Below, one piece after another: positions 1 through 9,251 of a stretch of 64,000 nucleotides of DNA. Source of the DNA: Leptolyngbya sp. Cla-17 (GTDB taxonomy: Bacteria > Cyanobacteriota > Cyanobacteriia > Leptolyngbyales > Leptolyngbyaceae); NCBI RefSeq assembly GCF_016807185.1, contig NZ_JAEVYN010000001.1, positions 62,001 to 126,000 on the forward strand, written 5' to 3'. The notes beneath the pieces are model-generated. The model searched no databases. It was not told where the DNA came from and worked only from the letters and a program-made list of their open reading frames with translations. The stretch's first letter is position 1; each line of letters starts with the position of its first letter. Made by a program: the position numbers and the translations under genes.

Positions 1-1050
1 GAAGTCCCAAAAGCGCATGGTTTCTCCACCAAAAATGATTTCGCCAGTGGGTGATCGCATCAAGTATTTTCCCAAACCTGTTGGACCCTGTGCAGAACCC
101 ACGTTTGCACCCAAGCGTTGGTCACGAACCAAAAAGGTCATTGCCTGAGCTTGAGAAGCTTCAGGACCCGTAGGACCATAGAACTCGCTAGGGTATGCAG
201 TGTTGTTAAACCACACAAAACAAGCAGCAATTAGGCTCATCAACGACAAAGCGCCAATACTGTAAGACAAGTAAGCCTCGCCTGACCATACCAAAGCACG
301 TCGTGCCCAACCAAAAGGCTTTGTCAAAATGTGCCAGACACCGCCAGCAATACAGATTAAACCCACCCAGATGTGACCACCAACAATATCTTCCAAATTA
401 TCAACGCTAACGATCCAGCCATCGCCACCAAAAGGAGACTTAGCCAAATAGCCGAAGATAACAGCAGGATTTAAGGTGGGGTTGGTAACCACGCGAACAT
501 CACCACCACCGGGTGCCCAAGTGTCATAAAGCCCACCAAAGAACATGGCTTTAGCGACTAGCAAAAATGCACCCAAGCCTAACAGAATCAGGTGATAACC
601 AATAATGTTGGTCATCTGGTTTTTATCTTTCCAGTCGTAGCCAAAGAAGCTTGAATAGTCTTCCAAAACTTCAGGACCACGAATGGCATGATAAAGACCG
701 CCAAATCCAAGCACAGCAGAGGAAATGAGATGAAGTACACCTACTACAAAGTAAGGAAAAATATCAATGACTTCGCCACCCGCACCAACGCCCCAGCCTT
801 GACTGGCTAGATGAGGAAGTAATATCAAGCCCTGCTCATACATAGGCTTTTCTGGGACAAAGTGAGAAACCTCAAACAAGGTCATTGCACCAGCCCAGAA
901 GACAATTAGACCCGCATGGGCAACATGAGCGCCCAGCAGTTTGCCGGAGAGATTAATTAAACGGGCGTTTCCAGACCACCAAGCAAACCCAGAGGATTGT
1001 TGGTCACGACCTGCGCCTACAAGCATTGAATTATTAGAGAGCGTTACCAC
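1..1050 (-). CDS. psbC: Photosystem II CP43 chlorophyll-binding protein, truncated by window edge
   Basis: CP43 is the inner antenna protein of photosystem II in the thylakoid membrane. It binds chlorophyll a and helps ligate the Mn cluster. The first 350 codons are present; the family is about 460-473 aa, so the C-terminus lies beyond base 1. Reading from a GTG at 1050-1048 gives VVTLSNNSMLVGAGRDQQSS and continues as normal CP43, ending in-frame at GGETMRFWDF. The start is a GTG inside psbD, preceded at 9 nt by a perfect AGGAGG (1060-1065), so psbC overlaps the psbD 3' end by 17 nt. This is the classic psbD-psbC overlap, in which CP43 translation has its own ribosome binding site. The parts I translated show no unusual residues. 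Confidence 0.97.
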   Translation of the reverse strand, partial: MVTLSNNSMLVGAGRDQQSSGFAWWSGNARLINLSGKLLGAHVAHAGLIVFWAGAMTLFEVSHFVPEKPMYEQGLILLPHLASQGWGVGAGGEVIDIFPYFVVGVLHLISSAVLGFGGLYHAIRGPEVLEDYSSFFGYDWKDKNQMTNIIGYHLILLGLGAFLLVAKAMFFGGLYDTWAPGGGDVRVVTNPTLNPAVIFGYLAKSPFGGDGWIVSVDNLEDIVGGHIWVGLICIAGGVWHILTKPFGWARRALVWSGEAYLSYSIGALSLMSLIAACFVWFNNTAYPSEFYGPTGPEASQAQAMTFLVRDQRLGANVGSAQGPTGLGKYLMRSPTGEIIFGGETMRFWDF

Positions 1051-2092
1051 GTGGAAGCACCTCCTCAGGGAAGATAAAGTTTTCGTGAATCTGGTCTTGA
1101 GGAGCCATCCAAGCGCGGATGCCTTCATTGAGCAGAATATTCTTGGTGTAGAACGTTTCAAACTCAGGGTCTTCCGCTGCCCGGATTTCCTGAGAAACAA
1201 AGTCATACGCTCTCAGGTTGAGCGCTAAACCGATGATACCAATCGATGCCATCCATAGTCCCGTGACTGGCACAAACAACATGAAGAAGTGCAACCAGCG
1301 TTTGTTGGAAAAGGCAATGCCAAAGATTTGTGACCAAAAGCGATTCGCGGTCACCATGGAGTAGGTTTCTTCGGCCTGAGTGGGCGAAAAAGCGGTGAAG
1401 GTGTTGGAGCCTTCGCCATCTTCAAATAAGGTGTTTTCAACGGTGGCTCCATGGATGGCGCAGAGCAATGCACCGCCCAAGATGCCGGCAACGCCCATCA
1501 TGTGGAAGGGGTTGAGGGTGAAGTTATGAAAGCCCTGAACAAACAGGATGAAGCGGAAGATGCCCGCTACGCCCAGGCTGGGTGCAAAGAACCAGCTCGA
1601 TTGGCCCAAGGGATAGATTAAGAAGACGGAGACAAACACAGCAATCGGTCCGGTGAACGCGATCGCGTTGTAAGGACGAATGCCCACCAAGCGAGCGATT
1701 TCGATTTGGCGCAGGCAGAAGCCGATGAGGGCGAATGCACCGTGCAGGGCAACGAAGGCCCAAAGACCGCCGAGTTGGAACCAGCGGGTCAGGTCACCTT
1801 GAGCTTCGGGTCCCCACAAGAACAGGAGGGAGTGCCCGAGGCTATCGGCGGGGGTAGAGACGGCTGCGGTCAGAAAGTTGCAGCCTTCTAGATAGGATGA
1901 TGCGAGTCCGTGGGTATACCAGGAGGTGACGAAGGTGGTGCCGGTTAGCCATCCGCCAATTGCCATGTAGGCGCAGGGGAATAGCAGTAAGCCGGACCAG
2001 CCGATGAAGACAAAGCGATCGCGCTTCAGCCAGTCGTCAAGAGCGTCAAACAGCCCTTGTTTTGCAGGCGCGCGCCCCATTGCTACGGTCAT
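1034..2092 (-). CDS. psbD: Photosystem II D2 reaction-centre protein
   Basis: D2 pairs with D1 to form the PSII reaction centre. At 352 aa it has the standard length. Key residues are present: Tyr160 (TyrD), His189, His197 (chlorophyll ligand), and the conserved C-terminus ending FPEEVLPRGNAL. It is first in a psbD-psbC operon and divergent from ycf4. It departs from D2 sequences I know at several conserved places: residue 191 is Phe (TTC) where Trp is usual, residue 173 is Leu where Phe is usual, and residues 121 and 126 are Ala and Cys. The frame is otherwise intact, so this looks like a functional variant rather than a sequencing error. Whether it is the only D2 gene of this genome cannot be seen here. 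Confidence 0.98.
   Translation of the reverse strand: MTVAMGRAPAKQGLFDALDDWLKRDRFVFIGWSGLLLFPCAYMAIGGWLTGTTFVTSWYTHGLASSYLEGCNFLTAAVSTPADSLGHSLLFLWGPEAQGDLTRWFQLGGLWAFVALHGAFALIGFCLRQIEIARLVGIRPYNAIAFTGPIAVFVSVFLIYPLGQSSWFFAPSLGVAGIFRFILFVQGFHNFTLNPFHMMGVAGILGGALLCAIHGATVENTLFEDGEGSNTFTAFSPTQAEETYSMVTANRFWSQIFGIAFSNKRWLHFFMLFVPVTGLWMASIGIIGLALNLRAYDFVSQEIRAAEDPEFETFYTKNILLNEGIRAWMAPQDQIHENFIFPEEVLPRGNAL
1060..1065 (-). promoter_or_regulatory. psbC ribosome binding site inside psbD
   Basis: A perfect AGGAGG on the minus strand lies 9 nt before the GTG start of psbC and within the last codons of psbD. It decides the GTG start, since no ATG fits the conserved CP43 N-terminus. Confidence 0.85.
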
Positions 2093-2354
2093 GGATTCAA
2101 ATCCTCTAGGGTTACTAAAAGTGCAAAATGTCTAGAGTTAAAAGGCTCATATGTCTATACATCATAGGAGAAATCAGAAATTTTACAAACTGATACGTAG
2201 ATTCTCAGTAATGTTCAAACTTTGTGTTTAAAGTCTAGAGATCAATCGTCAAGTTGTGGCTTCTGATACGACAAGGCTGCGAGAGGCTTCCTATCCGATA
2301 AGATGAGATAGAAAGAACATCATCCATCTAATTAACACGAACTGAGTTGTACTT

Positions 2355-2921
2355 ATGACTGCACAAACACCGTCTAAAGAACAGCAACTCCTGCGGCAGA
2401 CTGTAGTCGGCTCTCGTCGCGCCAGCAACTATTTATCGGCTGCTGTTGTCACAATTGGAGGGACGGGATTTCTGCTAGCTGGCATTTCGAGCTATCTCAG
2501 AATAAATCTACTACCATTTTCCGATCCCACCCGTCTAGTTTTTATTCCTCAGGGAATTGCGATGGGATTCTATGGCACCGTGGGCACATTATTTGCGCTT
2601 TACCTGTGGTTAACAATTCTTTGGGATGTGGGTGGTGGCTATAACGAATTTGATCGCGTCACCGGTCAAGTCAAAATTTTTCGGTGGGGATTTCCTGGGA
2701 AAAATCGCCAGATTGAGGTGACATGCAAGACAGAAGATGTCCAGGCAATTCGGGTGGATTTGAGAGAAGGGATTAACCCAAAGCGGTCATTGTACTTGCG
2801 CGTCAAAGGCATACGAGATGTGCCATTAACACGAGTGGGGCAACCCTTGCCGCTTTCTGCGCTTGAGAATCAAGGGGCTGATTTAGCTCGCTTTTTAGGC
2901 GTTCCCTTGGAAGGTCTATAG
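2355..2921 (+). CDS. ycf4: Photosystem I assembly protein Ycf4
   Basis: Ycf4 is a thylakoid membrane factor that assists assembly of photosystem I. The 188-aa product has the family length. It shows two membrane segments, about residues 27-48 and 67-92, followed by a soluble domain with the typical NEFDRVTGQVKIFRWGFPGK stretch. It is divergent from psbD across a 262-bp AT-rich spacer that must hold both promoters; I could not assign clear -35/-10 boxes there. A ycf4 next to psbD-psbC is a common cyanobacterial arrangement. Confidence 0.95.
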   Translation: MTAQTPSKEQQLLRQTVVGSRRASNYLSAAVVTIGGTGFLLAGISSYLRINLLPFSDPTRLVFIPQGIAMGFYGTVGTLFALYLWLTILWDVGGGYNEFDRVTGQVKIFRWGFPGKNRQIEVTCKTEDVQAIRVDLREGINPKRSLYLRVKGIRDVPLTRVGQPLPLSALENQGADLARFLGVPLEGL

Positions 2922-2933
2922 TGCCTTTGGCAA

Positions 2934-2957
2934 GAAGAGGTTGTTTCTAACCTCTTC
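2934..2957 (+). terminator. Hairpin downstream of ycf4
   Basis: A perfect 9-bp inverted repeat (GAAGAGGTT / AACCTCTTC) with a 6-nt loop begins 12 nt after the ycf4 stop codon. There is no T-run behind it, so it may be an RNA-stabilising 3' hairpin rather than a full intrinsic terminator. Confidence 0.55.
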
Positions 2958-3058
2958 AGTATGCTCAAACTTAAACTTATAAGTTGAGTGAAGAAATTGA
3001 GCTAATCTCAGTTTCTATTGGTTTGGTTAGGCTTTGAATTTGGAAATTGGGTAGCAAC

Positions 3059-3796
3059 ATGAAGGTTTTTAGGCGTTTTTTGTCACTTTTTCTGGTTCTA
3101 GGTGCGTTGACTATCGTGGGTTGTTCATCTCAGGTAACTACTCAAGCATCGGCAAGCCCAACAGAGACTCCAACGGCCATCGCAGCGGCTACTCAGCCGA
3201 CTAATCTGCCCAAGCTAGAGGGTAAGGCTACTATTGAGATGGTTGTGAAAGGTGAGCCGATCACCGTTGAAGTTGATGGCACCAACGCCCCAGTCACAGC
3301 AGGAAATTTTGTTGACCTGGCACAAAAAGGGGTCTACACAGGATTGGTCTTTCATCGGGTTGTGCGTGAACCTCAACCGTTTGTTGTACAGGGGGGTGAT
3401 CCTCAGAGTAAGGATACCAACTTCCCATCTGAACGATTGGGAACCGGCAGCTTTATTGATCCAGCAACGTCTAAGCCTCGTTACATACCCTTAGAAATCA
3501 AGCCTCAGGGTGCGGATAAGCCACTTTATTCTCAAACCTTTGCAACAGCGGGTATCTCTGTAAAACCCAAGCTTCGCCATACTCGTGGCGCGGTCGCGAT
3601 GGCTCGTTCTTCCCTACCGGATTCTGCATCTTCGCAATTTTACGTCGCGCTCACCGATTTAAGCTTTCTGGATGGTGACTACGCAGTTTTTGGCTATGTG
3701 ACGAAAGGGATGGAAACCGTTGATAAGATTCAACAGGGCGATCGCATTGAGTCGATCAAAGTAGTCAGCGGTGGCAATTTGAAAAAAGGCACTTAG
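3059..3796 (+). CDS. Cyclophilin-type peptidyl-prolyl isomerase lipoprotein
   Basis: This is a predicted exported peptidyl-prolyl cis-trans isomerase that would help fold proteins outside the cytoplasm. With the ATG at 3059 the product is 245 aa; an in-frame TTG at 3047 is a weaker alternative. The N-terminus has basic residues, a hydrophobic core and a lipobox ending in Cys22 (TIVGC), then a Ser/Thr/Pro-rich linker to about residue 50. The cyclophilin domain follows, with the VFHRVV, FVVQGGDP and SSQFYVAL signatures. The insert after QGGDP is longer than in minimal cyclophilins, as is common in cyanobacterial members. It is preceded by ycf4 and followed 75 nt later by a ketoacyl synthase gene. 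Confidence 0.9.
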   Translation: MKVFRRFLSLFLVLGALTIVGCSSQVTTQASASPTETPTAIAAATQPTNLPKLEGKATIEMVVKGEPITVEVDGTNAPVTAGNFVDLAQKGVYTGLVFHRVVREPQPFVVQGGDPQSKDTNFPSERLGTGSFIDPATSKPRYIPLEIKPQGADKPLYSQTFATAGISVKPKLRHTRGAVAMARSSLPDSASSQFYVALTDLSFLDGDYAVFGYVTKGMETVDKIQQGDRIESIKVVSGGNLKKGT

Positions 3797-3871
3797 GTAA
3801 AGCGATCAATCAGCAGTGAAGGGCTGAACTACGATTTCACCCGGTTGACTGTAGCGCTGCGATTTTAGTGT

Positions 3872-5041
3872 ATGGATGTTGTAGTTACGGGAATTGGGCT
3901 AGTTTCTGCGCTCGGTTCCTTGGAGTCAACCTGGCAGCATTTGTTAACAGGCAGCTCTGGAATTGAATACCATCAGCCTTTTTTTGACCTAAAACCGTTT
4001 CCTGCTGCACTGATTGAAACTCAACCGATCGCTCTAGCAACTTTGACTGAACGGGTCATTTTTGCAGCACTCAAGGATGCGGGGTTAGATCCGCCGTTGC
4101 TTGACTGCGGGGTAGTGATTGGATCGAGTCGAGGTCATCAGGCACAGTGGGAATCCTTGGCAAGGCAGTCTGTTGATGGACATTACCAAGATGATAGGCT
4201 GCGGGGTTGGCTGGATACCTTGCCCAATGGCGCCGCGATCGCGGCGGCAAGGCTGCTGGGTACTCGCTCTCAAGTACTGTCGCCGATGGCAGCCTGTGCC
4301 ACTGGATTGTGGGCGATCGCTCAGGCCTATGAATTGGTCAGAACGGGCTACTGCGATCGCGTGGTTGCAGGAGCCGTGGAAACGCCGATTACACCACTGA
4401 CCCTCACTGGATTTCGCCAGATGGGCGCTTTAGCGCAAACGGGGGCTTATCCGTTTGATCGCCATCGTGAGGGACTGGTTTTGGGCGAAGGCGGTGCGGT
4501 ATTGATATTGGAGTCAGCCGAGTTAGCCCAACAGCGACAGGCTCAACCTTACGGTCAAATCAGGGGGTGGGGTTTCACCGCTGATGGATATCATACGAGT
4601 GCCCCGGAACCCAATAGTCGAGCGGCTGCGATCGCAGTTCAACAATGTCTTGAGCGCAGCGATTTGACCCCTTCAAATATTGGCTACATTCACGCCCACG
4701 GCACCGCCACACAACTCAACGATCGCAACGAAGCGGCATTAATTCAGCAGCTTTTGCCAAACGCTCCAGTTAGCTCGACAAAAGGTGCAACGGGACATAC
4801 GATTGGCGCATCTGGAGCATTGGGTGCCGCATTCTGCCTGATGGCACTCAAACATCAACAGCTACCGCCGAATATTGGCTTGCAGCATCCAGACTTTGAC
4901 CTGGATTTTGTCACCCAGACTCGCGCTGCCACTGTGAACCATGCCCTCTGCCTCAGCTTCGGCTTCGGTGGACAAAATGGCGCGATCGCGTTTTCCAAGC
5001 AACAAGACCACTATTCAACAGCTTCTAGGGCAGCGGATTGA
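3872..5041 (+). CDS. Beta-ketoacyl-ACP synthase, FabF-like
   Basis: This condensing enzyme of the KAS II type would extend acyl-ACP with malonyl-ACP in fatty acid synthesis. The 389-aa protein has the complete Cys-His-His triad: Cys142 in SPMAACATG, a His in the YIHAHGTATQLND motif near 276, and a His in KGATGHTIGASG near 309. It is about 20-25 residues shorter than ordinary FabF (about 410 aa), mainly around residues 30-60. Many cyanobacteria have a second FabF-like synthase in addition to the main fab gene, and this may be that paralogue; no other fatty acid gene is nearby. Its 3' end overlaps the convergent murI by 31 bp. Confidence 0.88.
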   Translation: MDVVVTGIGLVSALGSLESTWQHLLTGSSGIEYHQPFFDLKPFPAALIETQPIALATLTERVIFAALKDAGLDPPLLDCGVVIGSSRGHQAQWESLARQSVDGHYQDDRLRGWLDTLPNGAAIAAARLLGTRSQVLSPMAACATGLWAIAQAYELVRTGYCDRVVAGAVETPITPLTLTGFRQMGALAQTGAYPFDRHREGLVLGEGGAVLILESAELAQQRQAQPYGQIRGWGFTADGYHTSAPEPNSRAAAIAVQQCLERSDLTPSNIGYIHAHGTATQLNDRNEAALIQQLLPNAPVSSTKGATGHTIGASGALGAAFCLMALKHQQLPPNIGLQHPDFDLDFVTQTRAATVNHALCLSFGFGGQNGAIAFSKQQDHYSTASRAAD

Positions 5042-5886
5042 TGAATCACTTGCGGCAACTGAATTTGCTCAGCAACGGGAGTATAGCCAAGCCAGTGGGT
5101 TGCTAGCTGATTGAAGGTTTCTGGGCAACCACTCACGCAGAAGCGGGTGGGTTGGGGCGATCGCAGATTCCGCAAACCCAGCAGATCCAACTCTTGCGCG
5201 GCTGCGGCGACCACATGGACTGCCGGATCAACCAGTTGCACCGAGGAGGGCAAGATGCGTTGCAGCACCGGAGCCAAATAAGGATAGTGGGTACAACCAT
5301 AGATCAGCGTGTCAATTTTTTCCGCCAGCAACGGCTCCAAATAAGCTTGCGCAACCCTGTAAGTGTAAGGATCTTCCACTCGGTTTTGTTCAATCAAGGG
5401 CACAAACTCTGGACAGCCGACTTGCCAAACGTCCACGGTGGCATCCACTTCCAAAATGGCACGCCGATAGGCATCACTGGCTGCCGTTGCGGGAGTGGCA
5501 ATCACTCCAATTCGGCGACCGCACTGGACGGCAGCACGGGCACCAGGCAAAATTAGACCCAAAATTGGCACCGTAAACTCATCGCGTACGGCTTCCAGCG
5601 CCAGGGCAGAACTAGTGTTACAAGCCATCACCACCATTTTGACTCCGCACTGCTCCATCCAGGTGAGAATTTCGCGAAAATACTGCTGGATTTGAGCCTG
5701 AGATTTGGTGCCGTAGGGCAGTCGAGCGGTGTCGCCAAAATATAGCACCGACTCTTGCGGAATCTGGCGATAGAGTTCTCGTAAAACCGTCAAGCCGCCT
5801 AAACCACTGTCAAACAATCCGATTGGAGCTGCATTAAGCAATCCATTCGTTGGCAAACTGCTGATAGAATCTTGACTTCCAAACAC
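5011..5886 (-). CDS. murI: Glutamate racemase
   Basis: MurI makes D-glutamate for peptidoglycan in the cytoplasm. The family start region PIGLFDSGLGGLTVLREL, the FGDTARLPYG motif and both catalytic cysteines (MACNTSSAL and YGCTHYPYL) are present. The frame is open back to a GTG at 5919, but a GTG at 5886 is preceded by a GAGGTG ribosome-binding-like sequence and gives a product nearer the usual length (about 290 aa), so I chose it. The gene lies downstream of an N-acetylmuramoyl-alanine amidase in the same direction, which suggests a cell-wall operon. It converges on, and overlaps, the ketoacyl synthase gene. Confidence 0.93.
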   Translation of the reverse strand: MFGSQDSISSLPTNGLLNAAPIGLFDSGLGGLTVLRELYRQIPQESVLYFGDTARLPYGTKSQAQIQQYFREILTWMEQCGVKMVVMACNTSSALALEAVRDEFTVPILGLILPGARAAVQCGRRIGVIATPATAASDAYRRAILEVDATVDVWQVGCPEFVPLIEQNRVEDPYTYRVAQAYLEPLLAEKIDTLIYGCTHYPYLAPVLQRILPSSVQLVDPAVHVVAAAAQELDLLGLRNLRSPQPTRFCVSGCPETFNQLATHWLGYTPVAEQIQLPQVIHQSAALEAVE

Positions 5887-5953
5887 TCCACACACCTCGT
5901 AACGTATAAAACACCACACCTAGACGCACGATCGCGACTATTACCTTAAAAGA

Positions 5954-7435
5954 TTACAGCCCCGCCGCTTGTTGCAGGTATTGTAAAATACCACGAGCGA
6001 TCGCGTCTGCCATCTGAGTTCGGTAAGCCGGATTTGATAATCTGGATGCATCATCCCGTCCGGTGACAAACCCCACTTCTACTAAAACAGATGGCATGGA
6101 TGTTTTTCGTAAGACATAGAAACGTGCTTTGCGAACGCCGCGATCGCCGACCCCCGTGAGTTGCAAAACGTTCTGATGAATGGTTTGTGCCAGCCCTCTG
6201 CCGGAATCGTAGTAGTAGGTTTCGAGTCCGTTAACATCCGGGCGACTGAGACTGATCGAATTTGCATGAATACTCACAAACACCGCTGCATTGCTCTGTT
6301 CAGCCATCTGGACGCGAGGGTCTAAGTCGAGATCGCGATCATCGGCACGGGTTAGTAGAGCTTGAATCCCTTGGCGCTGTAAGGAAACCGCTACCTGATT
6401 GCCAATATCTAGCACAATTCCTTTTTCCTGAAGGCCGTTGATGCCGATCGCGCCCGGATCAGGTCCGCCGTGCCCTGGATCGATGATCACCACCATCCTC
6501 CCGTTGGGCGATCGCGGTAATTGCGTGGTTGCCACGGCTGGATTGAAGACATTCATCGCCCGTGGCGCTGCTGTAGTAGCAGACTGAAGTGAACGCGCTC
6601 GTTGAAGTTCTAAAGTGACCAATCGCTGACTAGGCTGATTCACCTGTCCCAGTTCCACTCCGGTTGCCGGCTGGATTAACACTGCAACAGTTTGCGAATT
6701 TTCTTGCCGCAGTTTTACCCGTGAGATTGGGCCGCCCGATCCTAGCTGCGGTCCTTTTACCGAGTTACTCAATTGCGCCGGACTGATTTCAATCCGATAA
6801 AGTGCCAAGGAACGATCCCAGCGGGAGGTATACCGAATCGGTTTACTTGCTTGAATCATCAGTTGATTGCTGCTGCCGTTTAGTTCCACTGACTCGATCG
6901 CGGCAATCTCAGATTCAGCAGAGCGAGAGGGTGCAGTGGGTACTTTGGGCGCTACAACAATCGGCGGCGTAGAAGTGGATGCTAGCTGAGGGGTCGGAAG
7001 TTTGATCAGCCAACGACGATCAGTGATGCCCCGAAACTTAATCTGGCTGGGTTCCAGGGTATAACCGGGTGCCAGTTCCATCACGATACGAGTGGTATTG
7101 CGATCGAATTGCCCAATCCGAACCGATCGCACCGTTCCACTCATCGATTCATTGATGACGGGGCGACCTAGCACGATTCCAGGCAGATCAATCACGAGCC
7201 GAGTCGGGTCAGAGACCAGTTGAGCTTTTGGCTGCACTCCCTCATCGGTTGTGATTTCAAGCTGGTTCTGGCTGGCATTAAATCGCCAAGATTCCAACCG
7301 AGCCGCTTTTGCAGGAGCAGCTACCAATATTGAAAAAAGGGAGACCAGTAAGAAATAAGAAAACTGATCGAATCTACGAGACTGCTGCTGAGAGTTGAAC
7401 CAACGAATGAGTGAGGCGAAAAATTTCACAACCAC
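5954..7435 (-). CDS. AMIN-domain N-acetylmuramoyl-L-alanine amidase
   Basis: This is a periplasmic zinc amidase that cleaves the lactyl bond between muramic acid and peptide stems, as needed in septum splitting and cell-cell communication. The 493-aa product has a signal sequence ending near AKA-A (about residue 45). Two AMIN-like beta domains follow (about 47-150 and 180-285) and would localise the enzyme. A C-terminal Amidase_3 domain runs from about 315 to 490. Zinc and catalytic residues are visible in IIDPGHGGPDPGA, QEKGIVLDI, VSIHANS and VLVEVGFVT. The start codon is GTG and has no clear Shine-Dalgarno. murI follows in the same direction. Confidence 0.93.
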   Translation of the reverse strand: MVVKFFASLIRWFNSQQQSRRFDQFSYFLLVSLFSILVAAPAKAARLESWRFNASQNQLEITTDEGVQPKAQLVSDPTRLVIDLPGIVLGRPVINESMSGTVRSVRIGQFDRNTTRIVMELAPGYTLEPSQIKFRGITDRRWLIKLPTPQLASTSTPPIVVAPKVPTAPSRSAESEIAAIESVELNGSSNQLMIQASKPIRYTSRWDRSLALYRIEISPAQLSNSVKGPQLGSGGPISRVKLRQENSQTVAVLIQPATGVELGQVNQPSQRLVTLELQRARSLQSATTAAPRAMNVFNPAVATTQLPRSPNGRMVVIIDPGHGGPDPGAIGINGLQEKGIVLDIGNQVAVSLQRQGIQALLTRADDRDLDLDPRVQMAEQSNAAVFVSIHANSISLSRPDVNGLETYYYDSGRGLAQTIHQNVLQLTGVGDRGVRKARFYVLRKTSMPSVLVEVGFVTGRDDASRLSNPAYRTQMADAIARGILQYLQQAAGL

Positions 7436-7699
7436 GGGTTTAAATTTGTCACGGTGCCACGGTGCAGAGACGAAAGAGTATTAGGTGAACAATTTAATTT
7501 CACGCAGCAGGACAGCCTAGTCTGAACATGACAACTCATGTTTAAGCTGAACCGATTGCTAGGCGAGCTTTAACAGAAAGCTGCGACCAACTATACTCGA
7601 TGTTTGTTAGAGCGATCGCCGTTTTTTGGAAGTGCAAAGGTTTGGGGTCAGAATAGCTGCACTACGTCCCTACACCCAAAACCTTGATCTCTCTCACCC

Positions 7700-9139
7700 C
7701 TACTCTGCTTTCTCCTCGCTGATCTCAGCCGTGGCGCTGGATGTCGTAAAGGCAAGCCGCAAGAAGGGAGGAGCCACAAAGGTCGTGAGGATCACCATGG
7801 CGACAATGGCGGCGTTGAGCGATTTAGAAATTACACCGCTGGCTGAACCGACTGCCGCAAAGACCAAGCCTACTTCGCCGCGAGGAATCATGCCAATGCC
7901 GATCGCCAGTCGATTGATGCCGGGTTGCCCAAATACCGCCAGCCCAGTCACAACTTTGCCCAAAATGGCAACCACTACCAAGAAGCTTGCCACAATTAAT
8001 CCTTCCCGATTTTCTGGCACAAATGGATTGAGGACGCTGACATCAGTACGGGCACCGACCACGATAAAAAAGATCGGAACGAACATATCCGCGATCGGAA
8101 TAATCTGTTCCTCCAGCTCCCGTCGCCGTTGGCTTTCTGCCAAAATTAGTCCTGCTGCAAATGATCCTAAAATGGCTTCAAGCTGAATCACATTGGCAAT
8201 ATATGCCAGGGTAAACGCAAAGACTAATGCTGAAATTAGCAATTGCCCTCGTGTTTTCATCCCTTCTACCACCGATTCAAACACTGGAATCAGTAAGCGC
8301 CCTACCCAAATCGCCCCTACCAAAAAAGTAGCCGCACTCACAATCAAATAAACCACTTTGCCAATTTCAACAGTGCCTTCCCGCGCCAAACTTGCAACCA
8401 CTGCCAGCACGATAATGCCTAAGACATCATCCAGCACGGCTGCCCCAATGATGATTTGCCCTTCTCTAGAGGTAAGCTGCTGAATTTCTGCCAGTACTTT
8501 TGCTGTAATGCCGATGCTGGTTGCAGTGAGAGCGGCTCCTGCAAAAATTGCGGGTATCAAAGGGGTATGGAATAGCAAAATTAAGCCAGTCGTTCCCAGA
8601 GCGAAAGGAACTGCCACTCCAACTACAGCGACGAGTGTTGCTTGAGGACCTACCCGCAGCAGTTCCTTCAAATCGGACTCTAAACCGATTTCAAACAGAA
8701 GGATGATCACGCCCAGCTCTGCCAAAACGGAAATGACCTCGCTCTGCGCTTCAAAGATAGATGTGACCGCTTCTGGGCTAATAGTGGAAGTTAGTTTAAG
8801 CAGAGTCATGATCAATGAGCCGCTGCCATCTTCTCCGGTTCCTGGAAAGACGAGAATATCAAAGGCAGAAATGCCGACCACGACTCCCGCCACCAACTCT
8901 CCTAGAACCGGAGGGAGGTTGATGCGATCGCACAGTTCACCACCTATTTTGCTACTCACATAGATAACAACCAGGCTTAAAAGCATTCCTGCCAGCACGA
9001 GGGGCGTGTCAGTGGCGGCAACAGTGGCAAATAACGGCTGAATTGAAGGTAACTGAATCGGAAATAAAGAGAACCAATCAGAAGATCCAGAGAAAGCAAC
9101 TGAATGAAGTAAGTTGACCAGTAATTCTGCGGGATACAT
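7700..9139 (-). CDS. nhaS3: CPA2-family cation:proton antiporter, NhaS3-like
   Basis: This membrane antiporter would exchange Na+ or K+ for protons. The 479-aa protein has about 12-13 hydrophobic segments and the paired acidic motif AAVLDDVLG (Asp237/238) that binds the ion in this superfamily. The ELGVIILLFEIGLES and MIPRGEVGLVFA stretches are typical of the KefB/NapA branch. It has no C-terminal TrkA-N domain, unlike KefB. The overall form resembles NhaS3 of Synechocystis, an antiporter reported as essential; the symbol rests on that resemblance from memory. It is a single-gene unit, divergent from the YdcF-like gene. Confidence 0.85.
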   Translation of the reverse strand: MYPAELLVNLLHSVAFSGSSDWFSLFPIQLPSIQPLFATVAATDTPLVLAGMLLSLVVIYVSSKIGGELCDRINLPPVLGELVAGVVVGISAFDILVFPGTGEDGSGSLIMTLLKLTSTISPEAVTSIFEAQSEVISVLAELGVIILLFEIGLESDLKELLRVGPQATLVAVVGVAVPFALGTTGLILLFHTPLIPAIFAGAALTATSIGITAKVLAEIQQLTSREGQIIIGAAVLDDVLGIIVLAVVASLAREGTVEIGKVVYLIVSAATFLVGAIWVGRLLIPVFESVVEGMKTRGQLLISALVFAFTLAYIANVIQLEAILGSFAAGLILAESQRRRELEEQIIPIADMFVPIFFIVVGARTDVSVLNPFVPENREGLIVASFLVVVAILGKVVTGLAVFGQPGINRLAIGIGMIPRGEVGLVFAAVGSASGVISKSLNAAIVAMVILTTFVAPPFLRLAFTTSSATAEISEEKAE

Positions 9140-9251
9140 GTCGTCCGTGGGTTGGTTGGATAAACTTTGTTACATAGTAAGACCAGTTTGGGCGATCGCA
9201 AGCAATACGCTGCTCTAGAATAGCTAGCGACGGAAGTTTAGCAGCAGGGTC

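Noticed and set aside
1034..2092. D2 as a far-red photoacclimation paralogue
   Set aside because: The overlap with psbC, ordinary CP43 sequence and neighbouring ycf4 indicate the standard psbD-psbC operon; no far-red cluster genes are present.
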